Below are positions 9,197 to 17,706 of a DNA stretch of 64,000 nt, in pieces; position 1 is the first letter of the stretch, and each line of letters opens with the position of its first letter. The notes under the pieces were generated by a model that had not been told where the DNA came from, made no database searches, and worked only from the letters and a program-made list of their open reading frames with translations. Source of the stretch: Neobacillus massiliamazoniensis (GTDB lineage: Bacteria > Bacillota > Bacilli > Bacillales > Cytobacillaceae); the NCBI RefSeq assembly GCF_001048695.1, contig NZ_CVRB01000005.1, forward strand, positions 124,001 to 188,000, read 5' to 3'. A program made the position numbers and the translations under genes.

Positions 9197-9504
9197 TTAC
9201 TCATCACTTTTAAGTGGTATTTTCATTCTCAATTCTTCAATTTTCACTGAGTTTCCAAGGTACGGCTCAACAATTAAGTATTCAGGAATATTTTTATTGG
9301 CTCAAAATAAACACTTACTTTTGATATATCTTTACCGTTACTAGATTGACCACCTGCAGGTAAACCCATCCCTTGTAGTTCTATTCCTTTATCATCGTAC
9401 AACCGAAAATTCATTGCTGAAATTAAATCCTTACCTTGCTGCTGAGTGAACTCAAAATTTATTTCTGTTGTTGCAGGAGTAAAGGGAACTTTCTTCATTG
9501 TCAT
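9197..9504 (-). pseudogene. C-terminal relic of a DUF4179/DUF5643-like protein
   Basis: The first 70 codons encode a beta-rich segment (KKVPFTPATTEINFEF, LYDDKGIELQGMG) and then hit a premature stop. Shifting frame at an A run near 9290 restores NIPEYLIVEPYLGNSVKIEE and continues to a stop at 9197. The restored sequence resembles the extracellular C-terminal domain of anti-sigma-like DUF4179/DUF5643 proteins. There is no ribosome site and no transmembrane half, so this is the tail of a lost gene. The family call is tentative. Confidence 0.5.
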
Positions 9505-9537
9505 GGTATATCTTTATATAAAGCTTGCATTTTTCTA

Positions 9538-11319
9538 TTAGCCTACATGCAATGATTGATGCTGCGACCGATGCAAATTCCAATAATGACTCTTCCGGCG
9601 TATTAACTCATCATGGGTTCCCTCTTCTATGATTCTTCCTTTTTCGATAACCAGGATTCGGCTAGCATTTTGAATGGTTGAAAGCCGGTGGGCAATTATA
9701 AATGATGTCCGGCCAATTAGAATTCTTTCAAGCCCCTTTTGCAAGGCAAGCTCCGTCTCTGTATCTATCGAAGAGGTCGCTTCATCCAAAATTAAGATTT
9801 TAGGATCTGCCAATAAGGCCCTGGCAAAAGAGATTAATTGCCTTTGTCCAGTGGAAAGTCTTGAGCCTCTTTCATTTACCTCTGTATCATACCCGTCCTT
9901 TAAACTGCTGATAAACTCATGTGCCTGCACTGCTTTTGCTGCCTCAATTACTTCTTCATCCGTTGCATCCAACCGGCCATAGCGGATATTATCCATAATG
10001 GTCCCGGAGAAAATAAACGGATCCTGCAGCATGACACCCATTTGCTTTCTGAGAGACGGTATCGTTACCGTTTTGATATCAACACCGTCAATTTCAATAC
10101 TGCCACTGTTGATGTTGTAAAAACGGCTGATCAAGCTGACAATCGTGGTCTTCCCGGAGCCTGTAGCACCTACGAGAGCGATCGTTTCGCCCGGTTTGAC
10201 GATAAAATTAATGTTATCGAGGACCTTTTCCTCGCCCTCATAGCCAAAAACGACCTTCTTGAATTCAACCTTCCCTTGGATGGCTGGAAGCTCAGCAGCA
10301 TCAGAGTCTCCTATAACAGTTGGCTTTTCATCTATCATTTCAAAAATACGTTCCAAATAGGCTTGTGCATTTATAATGGCATTGTAAAAGTTTCCGATAT
10401 TCGTTAACGGAGTCCAAAACATCCCGATATAACCGACAAAGGCAATTAACGCTCCAACCGTGACCCCATGATTAATCATAGAAATTCCTATAATATAAAT
10501 AAATGAAATCGTCAGGGTTGAGAGATTCTCAATCGATGGCCATAGAAGAAATTGAATTTTTACTGCCTTCATCCATGAAGTTCGATAGCTTTCAGATACT
10601 TCACGGAAAATTCGTTTATTTTCTTCTTCTCTGGAAAAAGCTTGAGTCACTTTTATACCATTGATACTTTCATGAATATAGGCATTCATGTTTGATTGTT
10701 TATTACTTAAGATTTGCCATGCTTTTCGCTGAGCATTTTTGATAAAAAAGATCACGACGGCCAAAATCGGAAACCCCACCATCGACAGCAGAGTCATTTT
10801 TACATCAATAGAAAACATAAATCCTAAAATAACTAAAAGACTAAAAAGGTCAGTAATTAAATTAACTAAACCATTAGAAAGCAAGTCACTTAATGAATTG
10901 ACGTAGTTCACCACACGGACCAAGATTTTCCCGTGTGGTCGGCTATCATAAAAAGAAAATGATAATTTTTGCAAGTGCGTAAACAAGTCTTTTCGAATAT
11001 TTCGAATGACACTTTGCCCGATTTCTGTCATCCATCTAATCTTATATTTTAAAGAAACTCCTGTAATGACAAGTGAGAGAAAATAGATAACTGCTAGACC
11101 CCACAGCCCTCCCATGTCCTTTTCTGGTATCTTCACATCAATAGCCTGCTTGATAAGGTATGGTCCAATTAAACTGGCAACACTCGAGATCAGCATTATA
11201 ACAACGGTTAAAAAAATCGTCTTTTTATAAGGTTTTAAATAAACAAACAATCGCTTTAAATGGATAAAACTAAAAGGCGATTCCAATTCCTCGTCGACAT
11301 CGAATTTATTGCGCGCCAT
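9538..11319 (-). CDS. ABC exporter half-transporter, subunit 2
   Basis: A 593-residue ABC transporter half: six membrane helices in residues 1-320, then an ATPase domain. Walker A is GATGSGKTT and Walker B is ILILDEATSSID with the catalytic glutamate. The signature is LSTGQ instead of LSGGQ. It therefore supplies the intact Walker B but a degenerate signature, the pattern of one half of a heterodimeric exporter. The partner gene lies immediately upstream, and a GAGGTG ribosome site overlaps its end. It acts in the cytoplasmic membrane. The substrate is unknown; multidrug or lipid export is typical of the family. Confidence 0.88.
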   Translation of the reverse strand: MARNKFDVDEELESPFSFIHLKRLFVYLKPYKKTIFLTVVIMLISSVASLIGPYLIKQAIDVKIPEKDMGGLWGLAVIYFLSLVITGVSLKYKIRWMTEIGQSVIRNIRKDLFTHLQKLSFSFYDSRPHGKILVRVVNYVNSLSDLLSNGLVNLITDLFSLLVILGFMFSIDVKMTLLSMVGFPILAVVIFFIKNAQRKAWQILSNKQSNMNAYIHESINGIKVTQAFSREEENKRIFREVSESYRTSWMKAVKIQFLLWPSIENLSTLTISFIYIIGISMINHGVTVGALIAFVGYIGMFWTPLTNIGNFYNAIINAQAYLERIFEMIDEKPTVIGDSDAAELPAIQGKVEFKKVVFGYEGEEKVLDNINFIVKPGETIALVGATGSGKTTIVSLISRFYNINSGSIEIDGVDIKTVTIPSLRKQMGVMLQDPFIFSGTIMDNIRYGRLDATDEEVIEAAKAVQAHEFISSLKDGYDTEVNERGSRLSTGQRQLISFARALLADPKILILDEATSSIDTETELALQKGLERILIGRTSFIIAHRLSTIQNASRILVIEKGRIIEEGTHDELIRRKSHYWNLHRSQHQSLHVG

Positions 11320-13077
11320 TTATATACACCTCACTTCCTTACCTTGGTTCCGATCGTCAAAATTCCCAAATTGGGTTTTGAACACATGGTAATAGTAGCC
11401 TTTTTTCTTTAGGAGTTCTTCGTGCTTTCCTCTTTCAATAATCCTTCCATTTTCCAATACAAGGATTAAATCTGCTTCCATAACAGAGGAAATTCGATGG
11501 GCAATGATAAAACAAGTTTTCTCTTTCAGAATAGGCTTCAATGTATTTTGGATCCGAAGCTCGGTTTCCATGTCCACAGCCGAAGTCGTATCATCAAGGA
11601 TCAGGATGGTTGGGTCTTTAAGTATAGCCCGCGCCAGTGCAATCCGCTGCTTTTGTCCCCCTGAAAGACCTACACCGCGTTCGCCTACAATCGTGTCATA
11701 ACCATCAGGAAGCTCGAGAATAAAATCATGTGCCTCTGCCACCTTTGCAGCAAATTGAACCGATTCAATAGAGGCCTCAGGATTTCCGTATGCGATATTC
11801 CCCTCAATTGTATCTGAATAAAGGAAAATATCCTGCATGACCATCGCAACATTCCCTCTTAATTTATGAAGATCCCAATCTTTCACATTGACTCCATCCA
11901 CTCTTACCTCACCGCCGGCCGTATCATAAAACCTGCTTAGAAGATTGACCAATGTGGACTTTCCAGCACCAGTCGGTCCAATAATCCCCACGGTTTGCCC
12001 CGGAATCACTTTAAAGGTGATGTCTTCCAGCACCTGTTCATCACCGAAGCTAAAAGAGACATGGTCAAATTCCACGACACCATTGAAATTTTTTACATTG
12101 TATTGAATTATTTGATTGGTTATTTTTGATTTTGTGTTTAATAAATCTTCCACTTTTTCTGCAGAAGCAATAAATCTTTGAAGATCATTAATAAGCCATC
12201 CGGCCATTCGCATCGGATTGTTGACAGCCCATATCAAGGAGTTAAACGTGACCAGCTGGCCCATGGTAAGGGAACCTTTGATCACCATAAATCCCCCAAC
12301 TAAAATCATCACAACGGAAAATACTCCGGCAAGTGAATCAAGTACAGGCAAATACTTTTCCCACACACGTGCAGAGAGAAGATTCTTCTCCTTGAATTCT
12401 TTGTTCTGAACAGAAAATTTATCAATTTCATAGTCTTCTTTTGCGAAAGCTTTGACTACTCTATTTCCGCTAATGTTTTCCTGTACGACCGAATTTAACT
12501 TGGCAAACTGCCCCCTGATTTCCGTAAAAGTCGGTCTGACCGTAAACGCCAACTTGTAAGCAAAAAAGCCGGTAATCGGTGTAATGGCAAGCATCACCAA
12601 GGCTAACGGCGGATGAATGGAGAACATGAAGACAATGGCAAAAACCAAAATGGTAAAGTTTTCGAAAATCATATAAATACCCCAAGCAATAAAATGCCGG
12701 ACTGCTTCCAAATCACCTGTCATCCGGGCCATGATGTCTCCCGTTTTGGTTCGATCATAAAAATTGAAATCCAATTGGTGAAGCCGATCATACAACTTTT
12801 CCCTTAGCGTAAAAATAACGCCTTGGGATATACGCTCAAACGATAATTGATAATTATAGCGAATCACAGTTTTCACTATGGTAACCCCAATCATCGTACC
12901 TAAAAAGGGCATTAATAAACCTGTCTGATGGCCAAATATAACTTTATCGACGATTTTTCCGGCAATATAGGGATTAACCATATTAAGGGCTGAAATCACT
13001 AATGACAATGAAAGACTAATGAAAAATCGATCCCGATAATTCCTTATATAACCCCAAGCCCAACGCATGCTCCGCAT
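11320..13077 (-). CDS. ABC exporter half-transporter, subunit 1
   Basis: A 585-residue half-transporter with an N-terminal six-helix domain (start RWAWGYIRNYRDRFFISL) and an ATPase domain. Walker A is GPTGAGKST and the signature is canonical LSGGQKQR. Walker B is ILILDDTTSAVD, with aspartate replacing the catalytic glutamate. Paired with the downstream subunit this gives one fully competent ATP site and one degenerate site, as in TM287/288 and BmrCD type exporters. A GGGAGG ribosome site lies 9 bases before the ATG. The stop of this gene abuts the next start, so the two are one transcript. Confidence 0.88.
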   Translation of the reverse strand: MRSMRWAWGYIRNYRDRFFISLSLSLVISALNMVNPYIAGKIVDKVIFGHQTGLLMPFLGTMIGVTIVKTVIRYNYQLSFERISQGVIFTLREKLYDRLHQLDFNFYDRTKTGDIMARMTGDLEAVRHFIAWGIYMIFENFTILVFAIVFMFSIHPPLALVMLAITPITGFFAYKLAFTVRPTFTEIRGQFAKLNSVVQENISGNRVVKAFAKEDYEIDKFSVQNKEFKEKNLLSARVWEKYLPVLDSLAGVFSVVMILVGGFMVIKGSLTMGQLVTFNSLIWAVNNPMRMAGWLINDLQRFIASAEKVEDLLNTKSKITNQIIQYNVKNFNGVVEFDHVSFSFGDEQVLEDITFKVIPGQTVGIIGPTGAGKSTLVNLLSRFYDTAGGEVRVDGVNVKDWDLHKLRGNVAMVMQDIFLYSDTIEGNIAYGNPEASIESVQFAAKVAEAHDFILELPDGYDTIVGERGVGLSGGQKQRIALARAILKDPTILILDDTTSAVDMETELRIQNTLKPILKEKTCFIIAHRISSVMEADLILVLENGRIIERGKHEELLKKKGYYYHVFKTQFGNFDDRNQGKEVRCI

Positions 13078-13237
13078 GACCCGCTTCCTCCCTTCGTTTT
13101 CAATTGAACATAAATATATAATATTTGCCCCTCAGCCCTGATATGTATGGACAAGAAAAGAATAGGCACATTTTATTAAAACACTATCCTTTCCTATCTT
13201 TATAGGAAAATATCTTAATTGAGCAAATTCCTTTATT

Positions 13238-13308
13238 ACTTCAAAGAATTTCATCTAGTTTGCTTAGTACTTCCAGATTTGGTTTGATATCGACGGCTTT
13301 ATAAAACT
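13238..13308 (-). pseudogene. Unidentified C-terminal gene scrap
   Basis: The minus strand reads RIEEFYKAVDIKPNLEVLSK and a few more residues to a stop, a clean protein-like tail without any upstream gene. The family is not recognised. It sits between the ABC operon and the repeat element. Confidence 0.25.
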
Positions 13309-13344
13309 CTTCAATTCGCATTATCTTGTTCGTAAAACAATACA

Positions 13345-13664
13345 GAGAAAGAGGGTGTCCCAAAAGTATTACTTTTATAGGCCCCCTCTTTTTATTAATG
13401 GTCTGTTAAACTTTGTCTGTTGATTTCCGATCTAGTGGCGGTCCGGGGGAGCCTCCTCGGCGCCACCTGCGCCTGCGGGTCTCCCCTGCCCCGTACTCCC
13501 GCAGGACATTGAATTACATCCTTGAATCCGCCCACACATGAAGGAAATACGATAGCATTTTCGAGGAGTCGAGCGCCTTCCGCTCCAATCAACATTGCGG
13601 AAAAATTATCATGTACTTTGTACCTATAGTGATGCCTGTCACCTTTTGGGACAGCCTCTTTCTC
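13345..13664. repeat. Inverted-repeat-bounded element holding GC-rich repeat copy 1
   Basis: A 22-bp imperfect inverted repeat, GAGAAAGAGGGTGTCCCAAA at 13345 and its complement ending at 13664, encloses about 275 bp. Inside, 13419-13593 is the GC-rich intergenic repeat in minus orientation: it starts and ends with GTTGATT/AATCAAC and contains GGGGAGACCCGCAGGCGC and CGAGGAGGCTCC segments. A second, closely similar copy in plus orientation lies at 58.9 kb. The GC content is far above the surroundings. The frame visible inside it is not a gene. Confidence 0.8.
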
Positions 13665-13748
13665 TATGTCAGTGATTACCTATGAATCAGAATATTGCAG
13701 TAAGGACAGACTTCACGGTGCAGGATCTATTTCTCCTTCAGGTAAGGT

Positions 13749-14027
13749 TTATGGCGGGGGGGGGGGATTATCGACACTTGCGGCAAACAGGCCTGATCCG
13801 ACACACGTGCATAGCCGATCCTGGATCGCATGGTTTAACGCTCTTTCAACCTGTTCTTTTGTTAAACCATGATCATTCTTAAACTTCTCAGGCCGTTTAA
13901 TACCCTCTTCAACAACAGTTGACATCGCGGATTTCTCTTTTATTTTAGACTCTATATCTAGGATGCTAAAAAAATAAAAGGTCATTATATCTTTAAACAT
14001 CGCAACAATCTGTGTAACTTTTTTCAT
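13749..14027 (-). CDS. Hypothetical protein ending in a poly-C tract
   Basis: A 92-residue frame. The part from about residue 35 (STVVEEGIKRPEKFKNDHG, LTKEQVERALNHAIQDR) looks like real soluble helical protein, followed by CTCVGSGLFAASVDN and a run of prolines encoded by 11 consecutive C. Length changes in this tract would replace the last residues (10 C or 12 C give different tails of up to about 14 residues). No convincing ribosome site precedes the first ATG. The family is not recognised; it could also be a gene remnant. Confidence 0.35.
   Translation of the reverse strand: MKKVTQIVAMFKDIMTFYFFSILDIESKIKEKSAMSTVVEEGIKRPEKFKNDHGLTKEQVERALNHAIQDRLCTCVGSGLFAASVDNPPPPP
13756..13766. repeat. 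11-base homopolymeric G tract
   Basis: Eleven consecutive G on the plus strand (C on the coding strand of the hypothetical gene), in DNA otherwise rich in A/T. Such tracts slip during replication and are also prone to sequencing error. Confidence 0.95.
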
Positions 14028-14102
14028 AATTGTGATATTCTTTTATTTTTTTCGAAATATTCAAATAGTTAAAAGGAATAATTCCCTCTTAATACTTAAT
14101 AA

Positions 14103-14375
14103 CAAAAGACAGGTCAGACGTTAGCCCTTTCGAACAAACCTAAACCTTTGAAAAGAAACTAGAGGGATTATTTATTATTTTTGTTGATATATTCAATTAT
14201 CTATTCAAAAACAAAATATTTTATTCGAGCGTGACTGTATCAGAACTATAAAAATAGCGGAGTCATTGGTGCATGAAAAATATCACCGACGACTCCGCTT
14301 TATTATTTTTAAACTATCAATATATTAAAATCGACTCGCCTCAAGCGATGACTTACAATTTATTTTTCCGTGTCT
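14103..14375. repeat. 273-bp direct repeat, copy A
   Basis: Matches 15222-15493 (offset about 1119 bp) with scattered differences. It contains GACAGGTCAGACGTTAGCCC, a terminator hairpin (AGCGGAGTC 14256-14264 with GACTCCGCT 14291-14299) and, at its right end, the minus-strand codons DTEK-stop that equal the end of the aquaporin gene in copy B. So this copy carries the ghost of an aquaporin 3' end. Confidence 0.8.
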
Positions 14376-14397
14376 CCCATTTAAGCATCTCCGCACC

Positions 14398-14709
14398 CTA
14401 TTTCTTTTCGACTTTTACTAATCCTTTACCTAAATCATTTTTTTCAAAATAACAGATGACCATGTCATTAACTTGTATCTTATGATCCGATACGATTTTT
14501 TCAGCAGAAAAATAGATCTGTGTCCCATTATCTCCGATTCCGTAATATTGATCGCCTTTAATATTGGTAATCTTGTATTCTTGCGTATTGTACTCTACAG
14601 CATCATTGCTATTCCGATTGTGATCAGAAGCAGTTGGATAAACTTTAATGACGATTAAAGTAACTAAGATGGCTAAGAGCACAACAAAAAGGATGACTCG
14701 TCTGAACAT
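14398..14709 (-). CDS. Small membrane-anchored hypothetical protein
   Basis: A 103-residue protein with one N-terminal membrane helix (residues 4-24, VILFVVLLAILVTLIVIKVY) and an extracytoplasmic domain of about 75 residues rich in charged and aromatic residues (EYKITNIKGDQYYGIGDNG, QVNDMVICYFEK). This looks like a small beta-barrel/OB-like fold anchored to the membrane, similar in outline to Bacillus YobA/DUF3221-type proteins; the family call is only a guess. A good GAGGTAAAG ribosome site precedes the ATG. A terminator hairpin in repeat copy A follows. Confidence 0.6.
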   Translation of the reverse strand: MFRRVILFVVLLAILVTLIVIKVYPTASDHNRNSNDAVEYNTQEYKITNIKGDQYYGIGDNGTQIYFSAEKIVSDHKIQVNDMVICYFEKNDLGKGLVKVEKK

Positions 14710-14818
14710 GTTGCTTTACCTCCTATATGTATTCTAAGAAATGAAGGAGAAAAGGAACATCCTGCAATGTTCCTTTGGACTTTATACCTAGTTATCAAAA
14801 TAAACGGACCGTCCCCCC

Positions 14819-15011
14819 TTAATTTTTGAATACTAACCCATTATTTTGCAAAGCAGACCTGAGTTTAGGTTTAGAAGCCGGTCCTAGACCGTGAAATTGT
14901 AAAATCTCTTTTTCGTTAAATTTGGATAGCTCCTCTAAAGAAGTGATCCCGTTGTTTTCCAATACCCGTTTAATGATCATTACCGGGAGTACAATATAGG
15001 GGAAAGCTTTT
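14819..15011 (-). pseudogene. Truncated helix-hairpin-helix (alpha-CTD-like) protein
   Basis: The minus strand encodes FPYIVLPVMIIKRVLENNG, ITSLEELSKFNEKEILQFHG and LGPASKPKLRSALQNNGLVF before a stop. This is the C-terminal helix-hairpin-helix core of small RNA-polymerase-alpha-CTD-like DNA-binding proteins. A stop codon lies in frame just upstream and no start with a ribosome site is present, although an internal ATG at 14980 could in principle give a 53-residue peptide. It lies between the two copies of the 273-bp repeat. Confidence 0.55.
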
Positions 15012-15221
15012 TAGTGACTGCGTTGTTTTCCAAAGATTTATAATGATGCTTCGGTTTTAAACAAAGACGCATTTCAAGGTTAATGTTTATTAAGTATTTT
15101 AAATTAATGTTTCCCATTTTGCACTTAAAAGTAGCTTAACAGAATTAGAATTTGTTTGTGGAATACCAGGTTCAATAAGTGGTGCTCTTCATATGAACGG
15201 TTATCGATAGGTTAACTTAGG

Positions 15222-15493
15222 CAAAAGACAGGTCAGACGTTAGCCCTTTAGAACAAACCTAAACCTTTGAAAAGAAACTAGAGGGATTATTTAATATTTC
15301 TGTTGATATTTTCTCTTATCTATTCAACAACAAATATCCTATTCGAGCGTGACTGTATCAGAACTATAAAAATAGCGGAATCTATGGTGCATGGAAAATA
15401 TCACCTACGACTCCGCTTCATTGTTTATATACTATGAATTTATTAAAAACGTCTAACCTCAAGCAATCACTTACACTCTATTTTTCCGTATCT
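15222..15493. repeat. 273-bp direct repeat, copy B
   Basis: Second copy of the repeat at 14103-14375. It overlaps the last five codons and stop of the aquaporin gene and includes its terminator hairpin (about 15373-15418), with stem AGCGGA/TCCGCT followed by TATTTTTA on the minus strand. Confidence 0.8.
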
Positions 15494-16143
15494 AATACAA
15501 ATTTCCCTACAAGAGCTGCGATGATACCGCCTACGATTGGGGCAATGAGATATACCCATAATTGAGATACAGCTTTTCCGCCTGCAAAAATAGCAGGAGC
15601 AAGGCTGCGGGCAGGGTTAACAGAAGATCCTGTCAATGGAATTCCTAATAAGTGAACTAACAATAAGGTAAGACCAATAACAAGTCCAGCTAAAGATGCA
15701 TTACCTTTTTTACCCGTTACAACTATGATCACTAAAATAAAGACAAATGATAAAATACATTCAACTAAAAAGGCACCCGATGATTCAAGATGTGCAAAGC
15801 CATTTTGTCCTACGTTTCCTATGGACATATTAGATAATTTTAAAAAGGCTACTAATATTGCAGTTCCTAAAAAAGCTCCTAAAACTTGTGCCACTATATA
15901 CCAAACAAGTTCCATAGCATTTATTCGTTTATTGACAAACATAGCAATTGACACTGCCGGATTTACGTGGCATCCAGAAATGGTTCCTATACTATATGCC
16001 ATTACTACAAGAGACAATCCGAAGGCCAAACCAATTCCAATAATACCAATTCCATTTACTCCACCGCCTAAAACGGCTGTTCCCGTTCCGAACAAAACCA
16101 ATACAAACGTACCTATTAATTCAGCAATCCCCTTTTTTAACAT
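15478..16143 (-). CDS. Aquaporin (MIP family, AqpZ-like)
   Basis: A 221-residue six-helix channel. The frame is open to 16194, but a GGAGGG ribosome site 6 bases before the ATG at 16143 (MLKKGIAELIGTFVLV) fixes the start. Both half-helix motifs are intact: HVNPAVS near residue 65 and SVNPARS near residue 181, the arginine being the selectivity-filter residue. The narrow-pore look (length about 220, His/Arg filter type) favours a water-selective AqpZ-like channel over a glycerol facilitator, although relatives are loosely annotated either way. It is monocistronic, and its 3' end is part of a duplicated segment. Confidence 0.88.
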   Translation of the reverse strand: MLKKGIAELIGTFVLVLFGTGTAVLGGGVNGIGIIGIGLAFGLSLVVMAYSIGTISGCHVNPAVSIAMFVNKRINAMELVWYIVAQVLGAFLGTAILVAFLKLSNMSIGNVGQNGFAHLESSGAFLVECILSFVFILVIIVVTGKKGNASLAGLVIGLTLLLVHLLGIPLTGSSVNPARSLAPAIFAGGKAVSQLWVYLIAPIVGGIIAALVGKFVLDTEK

Positions 16144-16499
16144 AATTTCCCTCCTCAAAGTGGTAAAACGTAATATTGCAAAGAACAGGGTCATTTTGTA
16201 GGGTTATTAGACATTGCTTTATCGGATCCGTAAGCAAATATTAATCGTTACAGTTACAGTTTCAGTTATAGGTTTGTGCCTTAGAGCTCTAAGTTAGTAT
16301 GAATATATGACAAATATGAGTCGAATAAGACTATTTTTGTTTATATTTTTTACAGATAATCTTGGTCTCAAAATTGTTCAAAAAGGTAAAGCCCAATTAT
16401 AAGTTCGAAGGAATCATTCTACTTCCACAATCCTTTAAAGAGGTTATTACTGGTCTCGAATAGGTAACTTACAAGCTTAATGTCATTCACTTAAATTTT
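16144..16499. other. Intergenic stretch, no gene seen
   Basis: Apart from the aquaporin ribosome site next to 16143 I see no coding sequence, RNA gene or repeat; the stretch is AT-rich with a short region of repeated GTTACAGTT-like words near 16250. Confidence 0.5.
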
Positions 16500-16536
16500 A
16501 CGGGGCTGTTGACAAACCATTCATCAACAGCCCCGT
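16500..16536 (-). terminator. Strong GC hairpin after the 43-residue gene
   Basis: ACGGGGCTGTTGA pairs with TCAACAGCCCCGT over a short loop. It follows the small gene on the minus strand. The trailing tract (TAAAATTT) is a weak U run, so termination is likely but not certain. Confidence 0.55.
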
Positions 16537-16580
16537 GCTCGTGTAATATCTAGAATTATAATGAGAGGTTTTCATTTCGT

Positions 16581-16712
16581 TTACTTGTTTTGCCATTTTT
16601 TTTGAGCTTTTAAAGCTTTATCTTCAAGTCCATTATCTCCTCCAAATTCAACATCCACTTTAGGAAGAGGTTTATTTTTATTATTAAATTCCTTATTACT
16701 TTGTTTAGACAT
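16581..16712 (-). CDS. Small hydrophilic conserved-looking protein (43 aa)
   Basis: A 43-residue hydrophilic protein, beginning MSKQSNKEFNNKNKPLPKVD and ending in an alanine/lysine-rich helix (LEDKALKAQKKWQNK). AAGGGGGTG sits 7 bases before the ATG at 16712, which is far better placed than the upstream in-frame start at 16781. It has a small-spore-protein-like composition but no recognised family. It is monocistronic with a hairpin downstream. Confidence 0.55.
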   Translation of the reverse strand: MSKQSNKEFNNKNKPLPKVDVEFGGDNGLEDKALKAQKKWQNK

Positions 16713-17071
16713 ATATTCACCCCCTTTTAATTTAATTTTTAACCCTAAGGATGCAAAATATAATAAATAACCGTTTTGCATCCGCGATTATAGTTTGTAT
16801 TCTCCTTTCATTTATTATGATATGTGATTCCCCACTTTCTTAAAAAAAGCACTTTTCGCATAGAATTTTGCTTCTTGACATAAAAAATAGACCCTAGATA
16901 AATGAATCTAAGATCTTAAGTTTTTAGCCTACACTTTCATCATATTGTGAACTTTAAACACTGTCACAAAAGATTCACACAAAACCTTCTAACGGTGGTA
17001 TAAATCACTGAATAACATTGCCATCTTTTGTTAAATTAGTTCCATATTGTAAATAAAGGAGAATTATTATA

Positions 17072-17248
17072 TTGTTCATGCAAATTACTGACACAAATAG
17101 TAACTTATTAATGATTATTAAAGTATTGAGAAATGAAATGATACTTACAGGAATGAAAGAAGGACTAAAAAGTGAAAAGACATTAGCTATTAGTCAAAAA
17201 CTTGATATATTTATCTCTAGGTACCAATCCATTCAATCTAAGATATAA
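17072..17248 (+). CDS. Spo0E-like aspartyl-phosphate phosphatase, copy 1
   Basis: A 58-residue two-helix protein with the Spo0E-family signature SQKLDIFISRYQ (the S-x-x-L-D motif). In Bacillus, Spo0E/YisI/YnzD dephosphorylate Spo0A~P and delay sporulation. The start is TTG at 17072, 10 bases after AAAGGAG. An ATG two codons later is absent in the paralogue at 45385, which supports TTG. About 135 bp upstream are also shared with that paralogue, so the two loci arose by duplication. Confidence 0.8.
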   Translation: MFMQITDTNSNLLMIIKVLRNEMILTGMKEGLKSEKTLAISQKLDIFISRYQSIQSKI

Positions 17249-17600
17249 CATCGCAATATGAGTCTAATTTGAATAAGCATCGCATTGCGAATTACTTTTT
17301 CTTTATTCTTCTTGGTGCATGTTCCGGATTGTTGCAATACTATTCACGGTACTGCTTATCATTAATTTCAGTTTTTTTGCATAACCTACTATTTTATTTT
17401 TGATTTGTTGTTTTATAATTATCTCCATCTTTATTTCACAATTTGCGTTAAATATTCATCTTTACTTTTTTATAATAGTACTGAATGGGAAGATGACTTC
17501 TTTCTAGTATTTGCTGGATTCTTTGACATTCTCCGTTGGTTCGTCCAATCAGCGCATCAGTGGCTTTTTAAATTGAACTATTTCTTTTAAGAAGGATAAA
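17249..17600. other. Intergenic stretch, no gene seen
   Basis: AT-rich, with short open frames lacking ribosome sites or protein-like composition. I see nothing to annotate before the terminator at 17616. Confidence 0.45.
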
Positions 17601-17615
17601 TCTATAATACAAAAA

Positions 17616-17660
17616 TGACTCGGAAAGTTCGTTCATAAAGACATTCCGAGTCAGCTTTTT
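17616..17660. terminator. Bidirectional terminator after the sigma-54 activator gene
   Basis: TGACTCGGAA (17616-17625) pairs with TTCCGAGTCA (17644-17653). T runs follow in both directions (GCTTTTTAG on plus, ATTTTTG on minus). It terminates the activator transcript. Confidence 0.75.
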
Positions 17661-17706
17661 AGCGGTTGTACAAGCAGCAGCTTCTGAACCGTTCCTCCGG
17701 TTGTGT

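Noticed and set aside
13395..13595. Short frame across GC-rich repeat copy 1 (and the similar frame at 58842-59078)
   Set aside because: The frame follows the repeat itself in both copies and has no ribosome site; the repeat is intergenic.
15725..16201. 158-codon plus-strand frame opposite the aquaporin
   Set aside because: Antisense shadow with Pro/Lys/Ile-rich composition; the aquaporin has both NPA motifs.
17405..17590. 61-codon plus-strand frame
   Set aside because: Composition of random AT-rich translation and no ribosome site.
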